Below, piece after piece: positions 12,231 to 24,885 of a stretch of DNA of 64,000 nucleotides; the first letter of the stretch is position 1; each line of letters starts with the position of its first letter. A program made the position numbers and the translations under genes. The stretch is from Plantago ovata (lineage: Eukaryota; Streptophyta; Magnoliopsida; Lamiales; Plantaginaceae): the NCBI GenBank assembly GCA_028274465.1, contig CM051456.1:21423033-21487032 (forward strand). Direction: 5' to 3'. Below the pieces are notes generated by a model, which worked only from the letters and a program-made list of their open reading frames with translations, was not told the origin of the DNA and made no database searches.

Positions 12231-14695
12231 CTATGGCTTCTCTTCATCCGATGGGATGCATTGCCCAGGAATGGAATCAGAATCAACAAAAAACTCCTCT
12301 ACTGAAAGTAAAGCACCAACATCAATCCCAACTTCCCAAGAAATGTAAAATTTAGTTGCTGAATGAGAAATCTATTTAGTACCTAAATCTTCATGTGGAT
12401 CAAGTAGAATATCAGAGTCTGAATGCATAAATGGAGAGCCGGGATAATTTCCAAGATCTCCTAGATCTGCCGGGACAAACAAAGAAGGAAAAATCATAAA
12501 CATAATGAGAACTTTAAACTATAAGCACTATCTGAATGTACAAGGCACACAGACAAGTGACCTTAAAGCTAGCATGCTCCAAATATAACAAGGATTTATC
12601 TGAAAAATCACTGAAAGATTAAATTTGATATACCTCCCAAGTTTGACAAATCTGCAGTTAGGTCCGAAAGGCTTATGTTCCATGGCATCTGAAAGGATCT
12701 GAGGGGATCTCTAGAATTATCAGCTCCATTGTCTGGTTGAAGCTCTAGTCCTACAGAACATGCCACGTCTGACGTGAATGTTGTATCAAGTACTGAAGTA
12801 TCAACTCCCATACTTGGTATTTCTGACGTACTAAAGGGAAAATGGCCACTGGATGCCACTGAGGTTGGGCTTACAGCCATATCCGTCATGGATGAAATCC
12901 CATTGTTTGGTGGCATGATAGGTGAGACATCAGCTGTCGTGACGTCAATTGCCATACTGCAGAGAAAGAATAACGAAATGCACTCAGCCAGTCAGCAGAA
13001 AGAATTCAATATTTTCACATACCTGACCTCAGAAATAGACTCAAGCTAACAACATACCAAGTATGGGAGTAGATAACATACAGTGTCAAAGTTTTCTGCC
13101 TAACTAATTAAAGATTCTCAATATGGATTCATTCAGTAATCAAGACTAATGCATGTTATATTCCCAAATCCCAAATCAGTAACCAAAAATGTAAGATGAC
13201 ATGAAATTTAAGGAAAAAAAAACGAAGAATTTCTTGGGTAATAGGCAGCACATAGTGAAGGAGAATCATTACTCATTTCCAGAATGCATCCGCATTGGAT
13301 GGTGGTAGTTTCCAGGAGCAGGAACTCCATTGACAATGTGACAGTTTGATGCTGAGTAGGCCATGGGATCAATATGAGGCCGCCCTGTAGCATGAACCGG
13401 AGGCTGCATGACAGGGTATCCCATCGGTAAGTTGTTGACTGCACTGTAAACAAGCGGCATTGAATAATGATACATAATATGCATGAAAACTAAAAGTTCA
13501 CAAATAAACATGGAAAAATCAAGCTCTATATGAGTCTTTCAAATACAGATGTGAGAAAGGATAACAGCAAAGTCTATTAGTAAATTGAAATGATGTTCAT
13601 TGAAGAACATAACGAATTAACACGGGATGATTGCATGTCCAGTGTAAAAGGTAGATTTACCAGGCATTGGATGAATTCCATTGTGCATTGGAGCTATAGG
13701 AACTTTTGGAGGCACAGGATACTTCATTATATCATACTGATGCTGAAGCAGGTTGTTGAACATGACAATCTGTTTCTTCAGTTTGAGCCTTATGTAGTAA
13801 GCACGAAAAAAGTCAGCATTTTCCTCTTCTAATTTTTGCCACACTGCATCAAGAAAGTACAATTATCAGCATATCGCGAATAAATAGGCTTACCATGAGC
13901 AACTACTTAGATAGAACACAAAAATATTTCAGTAACTTGACGTTACCTACCTAATGTTGTGAACCCAGGATCTAATTTAGCATGATTAAGTAGAGTCTTT
14001 ACAACTTCGTCTTTATTCATATACAATTGCAAACACCGTTCAATCAAATTCTGAACCTACAGCAGAATGAGTTCTGGAATCAATAATTATCACCAACAAT
14101 GCAGGTTACCAAATCTTGCCAATATCATTTAAGGGTAGAACAAGGAAATAATATTATTCTCACGAGTTCAATATCCTCACGGGAGATTTTTCTGTTGTCA
14201 TTACTTGTCGCTGAAGCTGAACCTGAGTCAAGTATGGGAGTATCCACGCCATTGTTTGGCAGCTCCGTTTGGGAGTCATGTGAAACGTGATTCGGCTTTC
14301 CTTCGTGAGAGTTTTGCTTACCCTATAAAATGATTTTCATGTCATCCATGGGAGGAAGCTGACTGAACTGACAACTTGAAAAAACTACATGTATAATACT
14401 CACACCGAACCAAAGATAACAACTCTATCCTAAGTTCCTAACTCATATCATAATTATTGCACAGACTCTTAATATTTCCGTATGAACATAAATCTCAATC
14501 TCTTACCAAAGAGCAAAAAATGATCTTCATTTTCCTAGTCACTGCTGAATGGTCGATAAAATTTTATTTATTTTTTTGAATTCAAAGAACATATTCATAA
14601 AACCAACTTATGCAAACTATATTCTCGAGTCTTAAAGAATAAAAGAGAATGTACGAAATCTCGTAGACCAATAACAAAACCTGTGAGTTCTTCAT
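12231..14695 (-). CDS. Plant-specific TIGR01589-domain protein, copy 2
   Basis: The gene model is the exact counterpart of copy 1: exons 14695-14681, 14322-14164, 14056-13951, 13843-13661, 13438-13273, 12956-12634, 12466-12383, 12301-12231. Every exon length is identical (1107 nt, 368 aa) and all junctions are GT-AG. The conserved domain core (VWQKLEEENADFFRAYY, KLKKQIVMFNNLLQHQ) is unchanged. Differences are scattered substitutions, for example SNDNRKIS for SNEKRKIS, and a few changes in the Ser/Asp-rich C-terminus. With no length change in eight exons, both copies look functional and under protein-level constraint. The function of the family is unknown. Confidence 0.85.
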
Positions 14696-14696
14696 T

Positions 14697-14729
14697 TTAT
14701 CTGACAGCAAGCAGATGGTGGCTCTCCAT
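14697..14729 (-). CDS. Upstream ORF of 10 codons before TIGR01589 copy 2
   Basis: Encodes MESHHLLAVR with its stop one base before the main ATG (14695). It is the counterpart of the uORF at 8087-8119 and differs by one residue. The near-overlap of stop and start would favour reinitiation or block the main start. A role is inferred only. Confidence 0.45.
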   Translation of the reverse strand: MESHHLLAVR

Positions 14730-15742
14730 GAATCTCCTAACTAGCAAGCAAGCGTAAGCTCAATCAACCAACTTGAAAACCAACGAACAACAGAACTGAA
14801 GCACGTCTCCACCGCGGAAGGAACACTAGTAGATTAGTTAGGAAGCCTTCTCTCCACCACACCCTGCCAAATGAAAGGAATGAGCTACATCATCAGATTA
14901 TTGTAGTAACTTTACACCTTTAAACAATCATGAACTTCCTCAGTAACTTGATAGAATCAAAGTCGACACAGTATCCCATCATCTCCAAATTCAATTAGCT
15001 AAAGGTACAGGATTTCTGTACATGCAAAAGTGGCAAAACTTGACTATATTTCTTCTCCTTAAGAGTCTACAATCAGCAAAAAAATCAAGAAAGTCTACTT
15101 CCGTCTAATAAGATAAAACAAAAAACTAAACTACAACTAATTTCTCCTATATTCTGTGAACAGACAAATCTCCTTTTCTAACCAGTATCAAACCAAATTA
15201 CTGTGAACAGCAAGTAATGCCAAGATTCTCACTTGTGGAAACTGGAAAGACTGACTGTACATACAAACAATAAATAATAATGAGGAAAAAAGGCCTAAAA
15301 AAGATTACCTTTGTGGCTTTGATTACCACTTGAGAAGCTCAAAAGGTCCGAAATTTCAGAAGTTAATTTCGACAAATTATATCAAACAGCAGACTTAAGA
15401 ATTAAGGCTAAAACTAAAATTATGAAGCTACACAAGAAGATGGAATTAGATGCACAACAGTTGGAGATGTGTGATAAGTATGGGTCTATGCAAAGCTGCA
15501 TTGTAGAAAAGAATAGGAAAAGTTGTTGTGTTTATTATTGTCAGGATATATGCAAGGAAGTGAAGTACTAGTATACATACTACTGTCGAAGATGTGATTT
15601 TGTTATAACTAAGAAGACTATACTAGAATCATAAAGGAGGAGGAGGATTCGGCTTTTTCAATAATGGTGGCTTCTTGTTATTGAATGAATCTTGTGAAAG
15701 GGCTTTATTGTGGTTTACCAAATTGAATTGTCAACAATGGAG

Positions 15743-15746
<4 letters not shown>

Positions 15747-15777
<31 letters not shown>
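15747..15777. repeat. (TG)n microsatellite
   Basis: An uninterrupted TG dinucleotide run of about 15 units just beyond the end of duplication unit A2. A second, shorter TG run lies in an intron of the second nucleotidyltransferase copy at about 50396-50417. Confidence 0.95.
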
Positions 15778-15778
<1 letters not shown>

Positions 15779-15969
15779 ATGTCATGTGGTGAATGATAAG
15801 CTTGTGTACAGCACAGTGGAAAGTGAAAGAGCAGAAAATGAAAGCCAACAGGATTATCATATAACTCTGTTTTCAAAATGTAACTCTCTCCTCCCCTTCT
15901 CTTATAATGATTCTCAACCTTTCATCATGCTCCTTATACTTCCAAGAATTACACAAACCCCTCATTAAC

Positions 15970-18900
15970 CTAAATACCTAAATCTTAATTATCTACTGTA
16001 GTACTTGTAATACATATGCACATGATGGATTAAACACCATACTTGTTCTCTTGGTCGAACTGAAATTAATTATTTGAAATATAAAAAATAAATAAGTAAA
16101 TATGAACTTAGCTAATCTAAATTGAATAGTTTTTCAAACTGACAGTTTGCATCCCACTTTCTATAAAATTGGGTGTGAGAGTATATAAAACTATGTTCAC
16201 TTTATTTCAGCATAAATTCAATTCTTTAGGTTCATAATTCAGCTTACTTCAATTCAGTTCAAATCTATTAACTACCGTAGTTTGCTAAACATATACTCTA
16301 TTCTTTCTCTCAAAAGTTTTCCATGGCAATTGTCATCTCAATTTCTAGTAATATAATTAAAAATAAATAAAAATTTATAATATTAATATTATGTGAATAA
16401 TAATTTAAACTCTAAGTTCCTTATACATTTATCTAACAGAATGGATAATGGTTTTGGCATTCTTCCCACTTTTATCCAACTTTCACTCTTTCCCAATTCA
16501 TTTTGTGCAGGCTGATTTTGAATCGGATATCAGATCCAGTTTCACATAATTAACTATAATATTTCAGATGAAACTTCAGATTTAGATCAGTTCATGTTTC
16601 GAATTCGGGTCAGGGTCAATTTGTCTGGTCTGCTTATATCTTCCTTGCACATGTAAACTCAACTGGATTAGTTGCAAAAAGGGATACAAGAAAGACAAAG
16701 AAAAAAAAAACTATAGGTAAGTTGGTAACAAAAGAGTCTCATGAATTCCACTATCTTCAAATTTTATTGCATAATTGAAAATTGATTTACATACATAGAA
16801 GACTCGACTCTGGCATTGTATTATAAGTACTGTACTACCTTACTATAGAGAGTTTAACAGTCAAATCAATGATTGCATTATGCAAGAAGGGCATGCAGTA
16901 CATACAAGAAGATCTGACAGAGCAGAGGGTTGGTTAGTTAAAACTTAGAACTCAACCCACTCAAAATCAATGTCTTGACTCGAGTCTTCACACCACAAAG
17001 CAGAGACTTGATAGGAAGTCTGTCACAACTTTGCATTTTCAGGTTTGTAAAGAAAAAAAAAGTAGAAAAGAAAAATGAAAAGGAAATATAGAGGGGAACG
17101 TGTGCAAAGAACATAATGAGTAGGGCATAGAAATAGATGTATGAGGAGGAAAAGTTGAGAATTGTAGGCTACACAGACAAGTACAAAAACTTGACCAAAC
17201 TTAATAAATCATCAGAGTATATCATATCCATGGACAGGAATTTATCTAGCGACTACTGCGCGCTGCTCATCAAAATTCAAAAGGAGTAAAAATATCATCC
17301 TTGTGCATGTCGGTTCGGAGCATGATTGTTTACTCTATAAAGTTCCCTTCCCTATATAAATAAACTACCAAAGCAGGTTTTATCCAATCAGATATTGACA
17401 GTGTCCTCCTATATATAAATCTCTGATGAGACAAATCATATGCATCATATGAGCATGAGATATTAAAGGTAACTGCTGTAAATTAAATTTCATATGCAAA
17501 ATTTTACAAGCTATTATATCCACAAATTCAGTGGAATTGGCAAGAAACAAGAAATAAAGTTTGGCTTTCTAGTGTACCAGCCACATGCATAAACATGGAG
17601 TTTGATTTTATCTCCATCTTTTGCAAACTTAATAGTGCATGGAAAATTACAAATTAATTGGGTAGAGAAATATATAGATTGGTATAGTAAAAGTAAGTAG
17701 AAAATAAGCGTAGTAGCATCTCCATATTTATCGAAAAGACCTACAAATCTAAAACCACAAAACTAACTTTAAAAAAGTAAAATTAAAAAGAAAAAGTTCT
17801 TTAATTATTATCGAATAAGTTGGGTATTCAATTGAGTACCATAAGGGTTTTAAAGCAATGAGGATATTTTTTAGTGAAGTGACAAAGAGTGGTGAGGGAA
17901 GTAAATAGTCTCCAAAAAAAATATTATTCTAAGACGGGTAAGAGACACTTCAACAGTATGTGGTAAAAGTATAAGTATAATTCACATACTTATATGTTGA
18001 CCACATCTTTTTTCATATGTTACAACTCTTTAAATATGTGCTAAAAGCCTAAAACCTTTAGAAAAGTACGAAGTATTAATTACAAGTGAAATGGATAACA
18101 ACTACACGCTTATGGGTATTTCTCTTCATGAAAAGAGCCAAGAAATACTACATAAAACTAAAAGTTGTGCCTGCTCAGTGTCGTACCACTATGCATGTAT
18201 CACGTTCTAAAGCGCGTAGGTAGTCATAGGTGCGTGAATCTATAACTCAAAAACTGAAGACTTGGTTTTATTTTAGAACGGGTCATCCAAAAATGAAAAG
18301 TGCTCAAATAAGAACTATTTTCTGTCTTTCGTCAGACAAAGAGCGGAGAGCCGAAGAGGGAGTAGAAATGAGTGGAATCCGATTCCGATGAACTGAGGGA
18401 GCATAATAATAAACACTCTTCGATCTTTCTACGTATTCAAATAAATTAAACAATATTTTAGTTTAATTTTTTTTGGTCCCCTATGTAGGGATTCCATCTC
18501 TCATGAGCAGTCAAGTTCATAGCTAAGTCGTGAACCGTGTCCATTAGGCGTCCATTAATGGGAATAAAAATCTAGAATAGGCCAATATATAGGGTTTCTG
18601 GAAGGATTTCCATAGGTTTTCCTTAGAGATAAGGATAAGGCGCATTTGTATTTACTTTACTGTTCTAGTAACCGTAAACAGTTTGTCAAAATAACTGCTA
18701 TATAAGTGTCGTAGGGGCTATGTCCATGTATGTCTTTACTCATGTCAAATAAAGGATGACTACCATTTTTCTCTCTCTCTCTGTCTGATATCCATTCTCC
18801 CTCGCAAGACGTTTCTTCTGCCTTGTTCCGTTCATGCAAGAATATAATCAATTTCTCCTTTCAGTGCCATATTTCTATGGAAGGCGCATGAATCGCGCGT

Positions 18901-20240
18901 ACCATGGCGAATTACTGATCGACGACTTATTGATGATGCCCCACACCCTGACATGAATTCTTGTGTTCGTCCGTGAGCTCATTCATCTGTGTTTTAATCA
19001 TTTAAACTCATCCATGCATTAACTCATACAGTATGTGCATTAATCAATCTTTCATCATATTAAATGACTTGGCGTGTTTAGTGACATCTATTTCAATAAA
19101 CGATCTATTTCAACAAACGAATATACAAGTTATAAGAGAAGTTTGTTTCCAACGCGTCGCGAACAAATGATCGATACATGGAATGAATTGAATGCTTGTC
19201 CATCTCATTAAACTTCCCAACAAACAACATACTGTAACCAGCAGCAGCATAGTGCACCGTGGGGAAGTTCATAAGGCCACTTGCAGGCCTGCTGAGTCAA
19301 TTGGGGGGCGGGGCTAGCTAGCTAGCTATAATAGTATTTGCAGATGGTCCCAGATACCTAAATCTCCAAACTCTATCAACTAATCTTTATGATTAAGAGA
19401 TGTTGTAAATGGACATGTAAATGTATGGACCACGGCTAAAAATCACAATCAGTGTGTTTTGTTATGCAATTGAGATATTTATTGTTTCCAATTGAGAGCA
19501 ATGCTTGAATTAATGACCTGATCTTGTGCGGTTGAATTCGGCAAAAATAGCACCATCTATGTGGCCGGTAAATTGCAATCATGATGGTTTTATCGAATAT
19601 GCTATGGACTGGAGACTAGAGAGACTGCCCATTGTTTTGTTTTCCCCTATTCCTCACAGTCACATGCAAAATGGTGTTTTTCTTTTTCATTTTTCCACAT
19701 AATTGGATGAAATGAAGGCTAACTAATCTGATCTTCTTAGGTCCAAATGGAAATCATCCGTTCCGGTAATATACAATACGATAGGCGCGTAATTAATGCT
19801 AATTAACAAATCTGATCTTCCTTGCTCCGAATGAAATTGAAGGTGTTGGATGATAGATTATATTGTGATTAGGTTAGTTGTTCCACTAGTTGATAAATCA
19901 GCAAAGTGGTAATTAAAATTGAGAACTGATAAGTTAATTTAAGGATTTAATAATTTATTCAAAATACATAGTTTTTTTTAAATGAATAGGGTAAATAGTT
20001 TTTTTTTGTTTTTTTTTTTTTTAAAAAAAATGAATAGTTGATGCAAGTGTGTGACATAAAAGTTAAATCAATATAATATTTATATCATACTATTTGGATA
20101 AAATGATACGGTGAAAAAGAGTAATGTTGTTATCTTATCAAAGTGGGATTACATATTTTCTAGTGTACAAAAAATATAAGTAGTTTTCTTTTAAATATAA
20201 GTAGTTCAAAAATAAAATAACAGTAGTTTTCTTTTAGCTT
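15970..20240. other. Gene-free AT-rich interval
   Basis: Both strands were read without finding a supportable gene, RNA gene or complete transposon. Reading frames are short and of low complexity. There is a CT-rich run near 18771-18782 and a GCTAGCTAGCTAGC stretch near 19312-19326. A 24-codon frame on the minus strand ending DSSQDIDFEWVEF (about 16945-17020) is not enough to call a gene. Confidence 0.4.
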
Positions 20241-20670
20241 GTGTCTCATTTTTGTGTTACCGTTCATTTAAGCCCGAGGGTTGATATCAAACGGAAGCTG
20301 ATTGTTCTCGTATGTCACTCCTATGAGTTGGAAGTGGGGTTGTGGTGCTGCATCATCGCCCTGGGAGCTGTGGGAGTGTGGACTCGGTTTATCGATTTAT
20401 CGATTTCGAATCACATGCTTTGTTCAGGAGTTCCAAGAGCCACTTTCAGTACGAGTTTTCAGTTTAAGATTCCCCTGGATCATAGCTTCGCTAGAGTCCT
20501 TTGGGTTTCGTGTCGTTGTGTCATTCCACTAGCTTCTTTGGTTAGTTTGGACCCTCTTTTGTACCAGATTTAGTGATATTTGCACCTTGTATCATGATTT
20601 AGGTATGCCCCTCTTATTCTTGTACTCGCGTTGGGTTTAATGAACTTCTTTTGCCGTTTAAAAAAAAAGT
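20241..20670 (+). mobile_element. Possible LINE 3' end remnant
   Basis: The segment ends with a plant LINE-like 3' tail: TTGTATCATGATTTAGG, then TTTAATGAACTTCTTTTGCC and a run of A at about 20660-20668. The 110-codon frame inside it (20241-20573) has no recognised domain and probably is not a gene. No target duplication was found. Confidence 0.35.
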
Positions 20671-20935
20671 GGTTGATCGGACTACTGCGCAGTTTCACCA
20701 AAATATTTTGCTAGGGGTTGGGTGATTTTAATTTGTAAAAGTGTACACATTATTTAGATGCATACAATATTATCTCTCGAATTTATTTGTTAGTAGTACT
20801 AGAATTATCTCTTCATTTATTATTTTTTATAAATTAAAAAAAATACAAATTTCTTCATTAAGGTTCAATTTTTTATTATTATTTTTGGACAAAATTCATT
20901 AAGGTTCACATACCTGCACATACCGTACGTAGTTT

Positions 20936-21059
20936 TTCTTTTTGAAACATCAAATTTATTAAATAAAAAAGAGAAATACAAATACAACACGAAATTGCAT
21001 GAGAGATGCACGAAAAAATAAATCTCAAACACAGAACTCGTCCAAAGGCAAATAGTACT
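20936..21059 (-). mobile_element. 5'-truncated LINE tail with 21-bp target duplication
   Basis: Read on the minus strand, this 124-bp insert ends in TTTTTATTTAATAAATTTGA, then GTTTC and an A-rich tail, the usual end of plant L1-type LINEs. Near-perfect 21-bp direct repeats (20915-20935 and 21060-21080, core GCACATACCGTA) flank it. Long target duplications are typical of LINE insertion. Confidence 0.65.
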
Positions 21060-21489
21060 TGCACATACCGTAAGTAGTTTAATCTACTTTAACTAGTTTC
21101 ATTAATGGAAAAAATTAGATGAAATTAAGGGATTAAAGAGTAATATAGAGAAAGTTGAGGACACTTGTTGGATGTTTGTATTCTAGTACACACCAACCAA
21201 TGAAAGTGAATCACGCACCTATGAGGCTATGATATCTATCCATTCACCATTCCTGTCCGGTACTGACATCCTTTGCCCATCACCATTCCGGCCCTTCCAG
21301 TTCCGTCACGGTCGGCCTGACCATTTGTACATGTGTCCTTTTCCCAGTGGCCAACCGTGGCACTCATCCCACCACTTCCCATTTCCTAATTTATTATTTT
21401 CACCGTTGGATTCAAATCTCATTATTATTATTATACGATTTGTTATCTGGTCTAAAAACTAAAAAAACTAACTAAAATTAATTATACTT

Positions 21490-23231
21490 GGGGCTTTCGT
21501 ACCGACCTAAAAACAGGTCTCCACTAGATTGTTGCCACGTGGCACTTAATTTAATCTGGACCTTTATTTTAGGTTCAAAGCTATTTTTCGGTACAATCTA
21601 TTTAAAATTATTTATTTAATAATAAAAAAAAATCATCTAAAATATAACTTCACTATAATGTCCCTTTTTATATATATTTATTTATTCTGAAAAAATATTT
21701 TGATTGTAAATTAAAATTATATTTTATTACATTTCATAAAAGTCATATCAAATAATTAACGTTTTTATACATTATCACACAAATACAGTATAATCTCTCC
21801 ATGTATCATCCAATAACGATATCAAATTTATACACTTAGTTTTACCGGAGCCGGAATTGGAATGGTGGTACCATGCTACATTGATTGCTTCAATTTGCCG
21901 AATACAGTGAGATAGAGGAGGGCGGCAGTCAACCACGGTAGATGAACTCATGAAATTAAGGTTTAAATTGGGAAAGGACATTCTAGGATTGCTATATGAT
22001 AGTGTCCATTTGGGTTGTGTCGATGAAACACGATCAGGATTGTATTCAATTGGGTAAGAAGGTTTATGGAATTGGGGAAGAACTGGTCCAGCAAAATTTA
22101 ATTCAACATAAACTGTGTTATTGGATTATGATTTGGAAATAAGAATTTGATTTTGATTTTAATCAAGTATAATGATTTTATTTTTATTTTAATTAAATGA
22201 TTTTCAATTAAAATATTTTAAAATTATTTTGGAGATATAATAAAAAATATGTAACGCCCCAGATTTCAGAGGCTTAAAAGGGTTGAGAACGCTACTCATA
22301 CCAACAAGGTGCATCTTTCTTTTCGGGAATCCACCTACAAGAACTTCAGAGTTAAGCGTGCTTGCTCTGGAGCAATTCTAGGATGGGTGACCCACTGGGA
22401 AGTTCCCGGTGCGCGCACGAGTGAGGACAAAGTGCACGGATTGAACCTGTGTTGGTCTGTGGGGCCAGCATATCACCCCGGAGAGCGCCCATGAGTAACC
22501 TTGCCGGCCCGTTGGGCTGGGTCTCGGCCCGTTAGTGGGTCGGGTCGTTACAAGTGGTATCAGAGCGGGACTATCCGGAACTGCAGGAACTAAGTGTCAT
22601 ACGGGGCAAAGTGCTACACCGTATCGACGATGGGAGCCACCTCATGAGCTCGTAGGGGCCACCTCTAGAATCCTGCACGGATGGTTGGTCTCGGGACATA
22701 TACAGCGCGCAACGAGGACGTTGCGCAATTAAGAGCGGGTGATTGTAACGCCCCAGATTTCAGAGGCTTAAAAGGGTTGAGAACGCTACTCATACCAACA
22801 AGGTGCACCTTTCTTTTCGGGAATCCACCTACAAGAACTTCAGAGTTAAGCGTGCTTGCTCTGGAGCAATTCTAGGATGGGTGACCCACTGGGAAGTTCC
22901 CGGTGCGCGCACGAGTGAGGACAAAGTGCACGGATTAGAACCTGTGTTGGTCTGTGGGACCAGCATATCACCCTGGAGAGCGCCCATGAGTAACCTTGCC
23001 GGCCCGTTGGGCTGGGTCTCGGCCCGTTAGTAGGCCGGGTCGTTACAAAATATATAAATTAATAAATTTAATTGAATAAGTTATGAGGGTATAATTGTAC
23101 ATCAAGATTTATTATTAAAAGTTAAAATATTTATTAAGAAATATTTACTTCGTACCAATGCCACGTGGCAACAATCTAGTGGAGACCTGATCTTAGGTCG
23201 GTACGAAGGCGATCTGAAAATATAAAGCCCC
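21490..23231. mobile_element. Mutator-like MITE carrying an inserted Cassandra TRIM
   Basis: The ends are GGGGCTTT and AAAGCCCC, followed inward by long inverted repeats: CGTACCGACCTAAAAACAGG and CTCCACTAGATTGTTGCCACG on the left, mirrored at about 23158-23215. An exact 9-bp direct repeat ATTATACTT flanks it (21481-21489 and 23232-23240), the Mutator duplication size. Without the 798-bp Cassandra element and its 5-bp duplication the MITE is about 0.94 kb and non-coding. The left terminal repeat is shorter than the right one. Confidence 0.85.
22250..23047. mobile_element. Cassandra-type TRIM with 5S-rRNA-derived LTRs
   Basis: Two direct repeats, 22250-22552 and 22744-23047, start TGTAACGCCCC and end GGGTCGTTACA. 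A 5-bp target duplication AAATA flanks the element (22245-22249, 23048-23052). The primer-binding site TGGTATCAGAGC (22555-22566) follows the left LTR after two bases. Each LTR holds a 5S rRNA-like stretch with the Pol III internal promoter (AGTTAAGCGTGCTTG, AGGATGGGTGACC, CTGGGAAGT). The internal part is under 200 bp and codes for nothing, as in all TRIMs. The element looks structurally whole, and the LTRs are almost identical, so the insertion is young. Confidence 0.95.
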
Positions 23232-23420
23232 ATTATACTTGGTTGTATTCACTTCATTCTAATTCTATTCGGTTTAAATTTATTTAGATTTATTCAGTTT
23301 AGTTCAGATTTTATTAATTATTTTTTAAACTATAAATAATTTCAATCCAATTTAGTTGCAAACAGAAAAGAGAGCTGGAGTACTTCCAATGAATTCAAAC
23401 AAATTCGTACTTACTATATC

Positions 23421-24078
23421 TCGGCTTTCTATTCTCAGGTCGGCTTCGTACCGACCTAAATGTAGGTCTTTATTATATATTTCATTCTAATTTATTAATT
23501 TTGATAAAAATATATAAATGTGCAGTTATATCCCTACTTTCAAAAAATTCATTTAAATAATTTAAATAAGTTCTTACTATTTTATAAGTATTAAATTAGA
23601 AATAAAAAATTACTTTAACTAAAATTAAAATTAACCAATATATATCAAATTAATTTTAACAACAATTCAATGGAATATTGGTTTTCCATAATCTAATTGC
23701 ACTAGCTATCAACATTTGTAGAGGACAATAACAGAGGCTTATTTTTTTAGCTACGAAGTATATTATTTAGAAGTGTTCGATAGTTTATGTATCATTAAAA
23801 TGGATAATTTAATTGTGATCAATTAACTTTGATTTGTGATTAAGATTAATTAATAAGATTTATGTATAATCATATAAATTGAAATTAAGGGCATTATAGT
23901 TAATTTGTATTTTTGTGGTGATGTTTAATGTTAAATAAAATTAATTATAATCCATCGTACCAGAAATGACTTTGAACCGAAATGAATGGATGAGATTAAA
24001 TTAGACGTCACATGACAACTATTGAATGAAGACCTGAGTTTAGGTCAGTACAGAGCCGACCTGAGAATAGAAAGCCCC
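23421..24078. mobile_element. Second MITE of the same Mutator-like family
   Basis: Left end GGCTTTCTATTCTCAGGTCG (from 23423) and right end CGACCTGAGAATAGAAAGCC (to about 24076) are inverted repeats. Next inside come CGTACCGACCTAAATGTAGG and its mirror at about 24027-24050. The termini match the element at 21490-23231. A shared ATCTC sits at both flanks, but a clean 9-bp duplication is not visible. Non-coding. Confidence 0.7.
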
Positions 24079-24255
24079 ATCTCACTTTGGTCGAATGAAT
24101 TATGAAATAAAATGTTTGTGGAGATTTCGTCAATGGATGTTGTTGAAGAAGACGAAGACAATATCTCGCCAATCGTTGTTAAAGAAGAGCTATGAAGAGA
24201 GTAGATAAGAGGTTAAAATTAGATTGAACCGAATGACATATTTTATCTAGTTGGA

Positions 24256-24876
24256 AGGAAAAAAAATTCATTTTTGGTACCTTAAGTTGAGTAACTTCTA
24301 ATTTTGATACCTTATTATGGCACCGTCCAATTTTGGTAACTTATTGTTACATCTTGACCAATTTAATTAGTGTTTGCAAATGATTTTAAAAGGTATTTTT
24401 AACCTACTTTTGCTAGGAGTTGAAAAAAAGTTGATGTTAATAAAAAACGGTGGGGGTTTGATATTTTAGTCTAAAAACAGTTTAAAATCACAAAAGTAGA
24501 AGCTATAGTGTTTGATAAATTCAATTAAAGTACTTATCTTTAGCTTAAAATGAATTACGAATTGCTAAAAGCAGGTAGAAGCATCAGTTTACATGCTTCT
24601 AAACTTCTGGCGGTTACCTGTTTTTTTCATGAGAAGTTGCATCAAAAGTTGTAAAATAAACCACTGAAAAACTACTTTTACTACTCCAAAAGCACAAACA
24701 CTTAAATGAATGGAAATTATCAATTGCAGTTAACTCATTAAGTTGACGTTTTCAATATTGGTATCTTATTGTGTCACCGTCCAATTTTGATACCTTAACA
24801 TTATATATAGACCAATTTAGGGTACCAAAATTAAAAATCGCCCAACTTAAGGTACCAAAAAAAAAGAATTTTTTCC
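24256..24876. mobile_element. Foldback MITE with 9-bp target duplication
   Basis: The left part AAAAAATTCATTTTTGGTAC, CTTAAGTTGAG is mirrored by the right part CAACTTAAGGTACC, AAAAAAAAGAATTTTTTCC. Subterminal motifs TTTTGATACC and CACCGTCCAATTTTG recur on both sides. An exact 9-bp repeat CTAGTTGGA flanks it (24247-24255, 24877-24885), which suggests a Mutator-like origin. Non-coding. Confidence 0.7.
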
Positions 24877-24885
24877 CTAGTTGGA

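Larger units (their letters stand above)
11331..15660. repeat. Tandem segmental duplication unit A, copy 2
   Basis: Direct repeat of 4473-9545 in the same orientation. Exons are nearly identical by eye and introns are readily alignable with small indels. It lacks the SINE of copy 1 and the 0.47-kb segment upstream of the leader exon. Confidence 0.85.

Noticed and set aside
16940-17025. A possible last exon on the minus strand, ending DSSQDIDFEWVEF
   Set aside because: There is no polypyrimidine tract at the acceptor and no upstream exon within reach, and no family was recognised.
20241-20573. A 110-codon plus-strand frame
   Set aside because: No known domain, overlapping frames of similar length, and a LINE-like 3' tail directly after it.
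21229-21462. A 77-codon Pro/His/Phe-rich frame
   Set aside because: Low-complexity composition, no splice or start context, ends in an ATT microsatellite.
22320-22450. A genuine 5S rRNA gene
   Set aside because: The 5S-like stretch is only partial and lies inside each LTR of a TRIM with target duplication and primer site; it is not an rDNA unit.
22309-23030. Two repeated open frames starting MHLSFRESTYKNFRVKRACS
   Set aside because: They are the two LTR copies of the Cassandra element read in one frame; the sequence is 5S-rRNA derived and non-coding.
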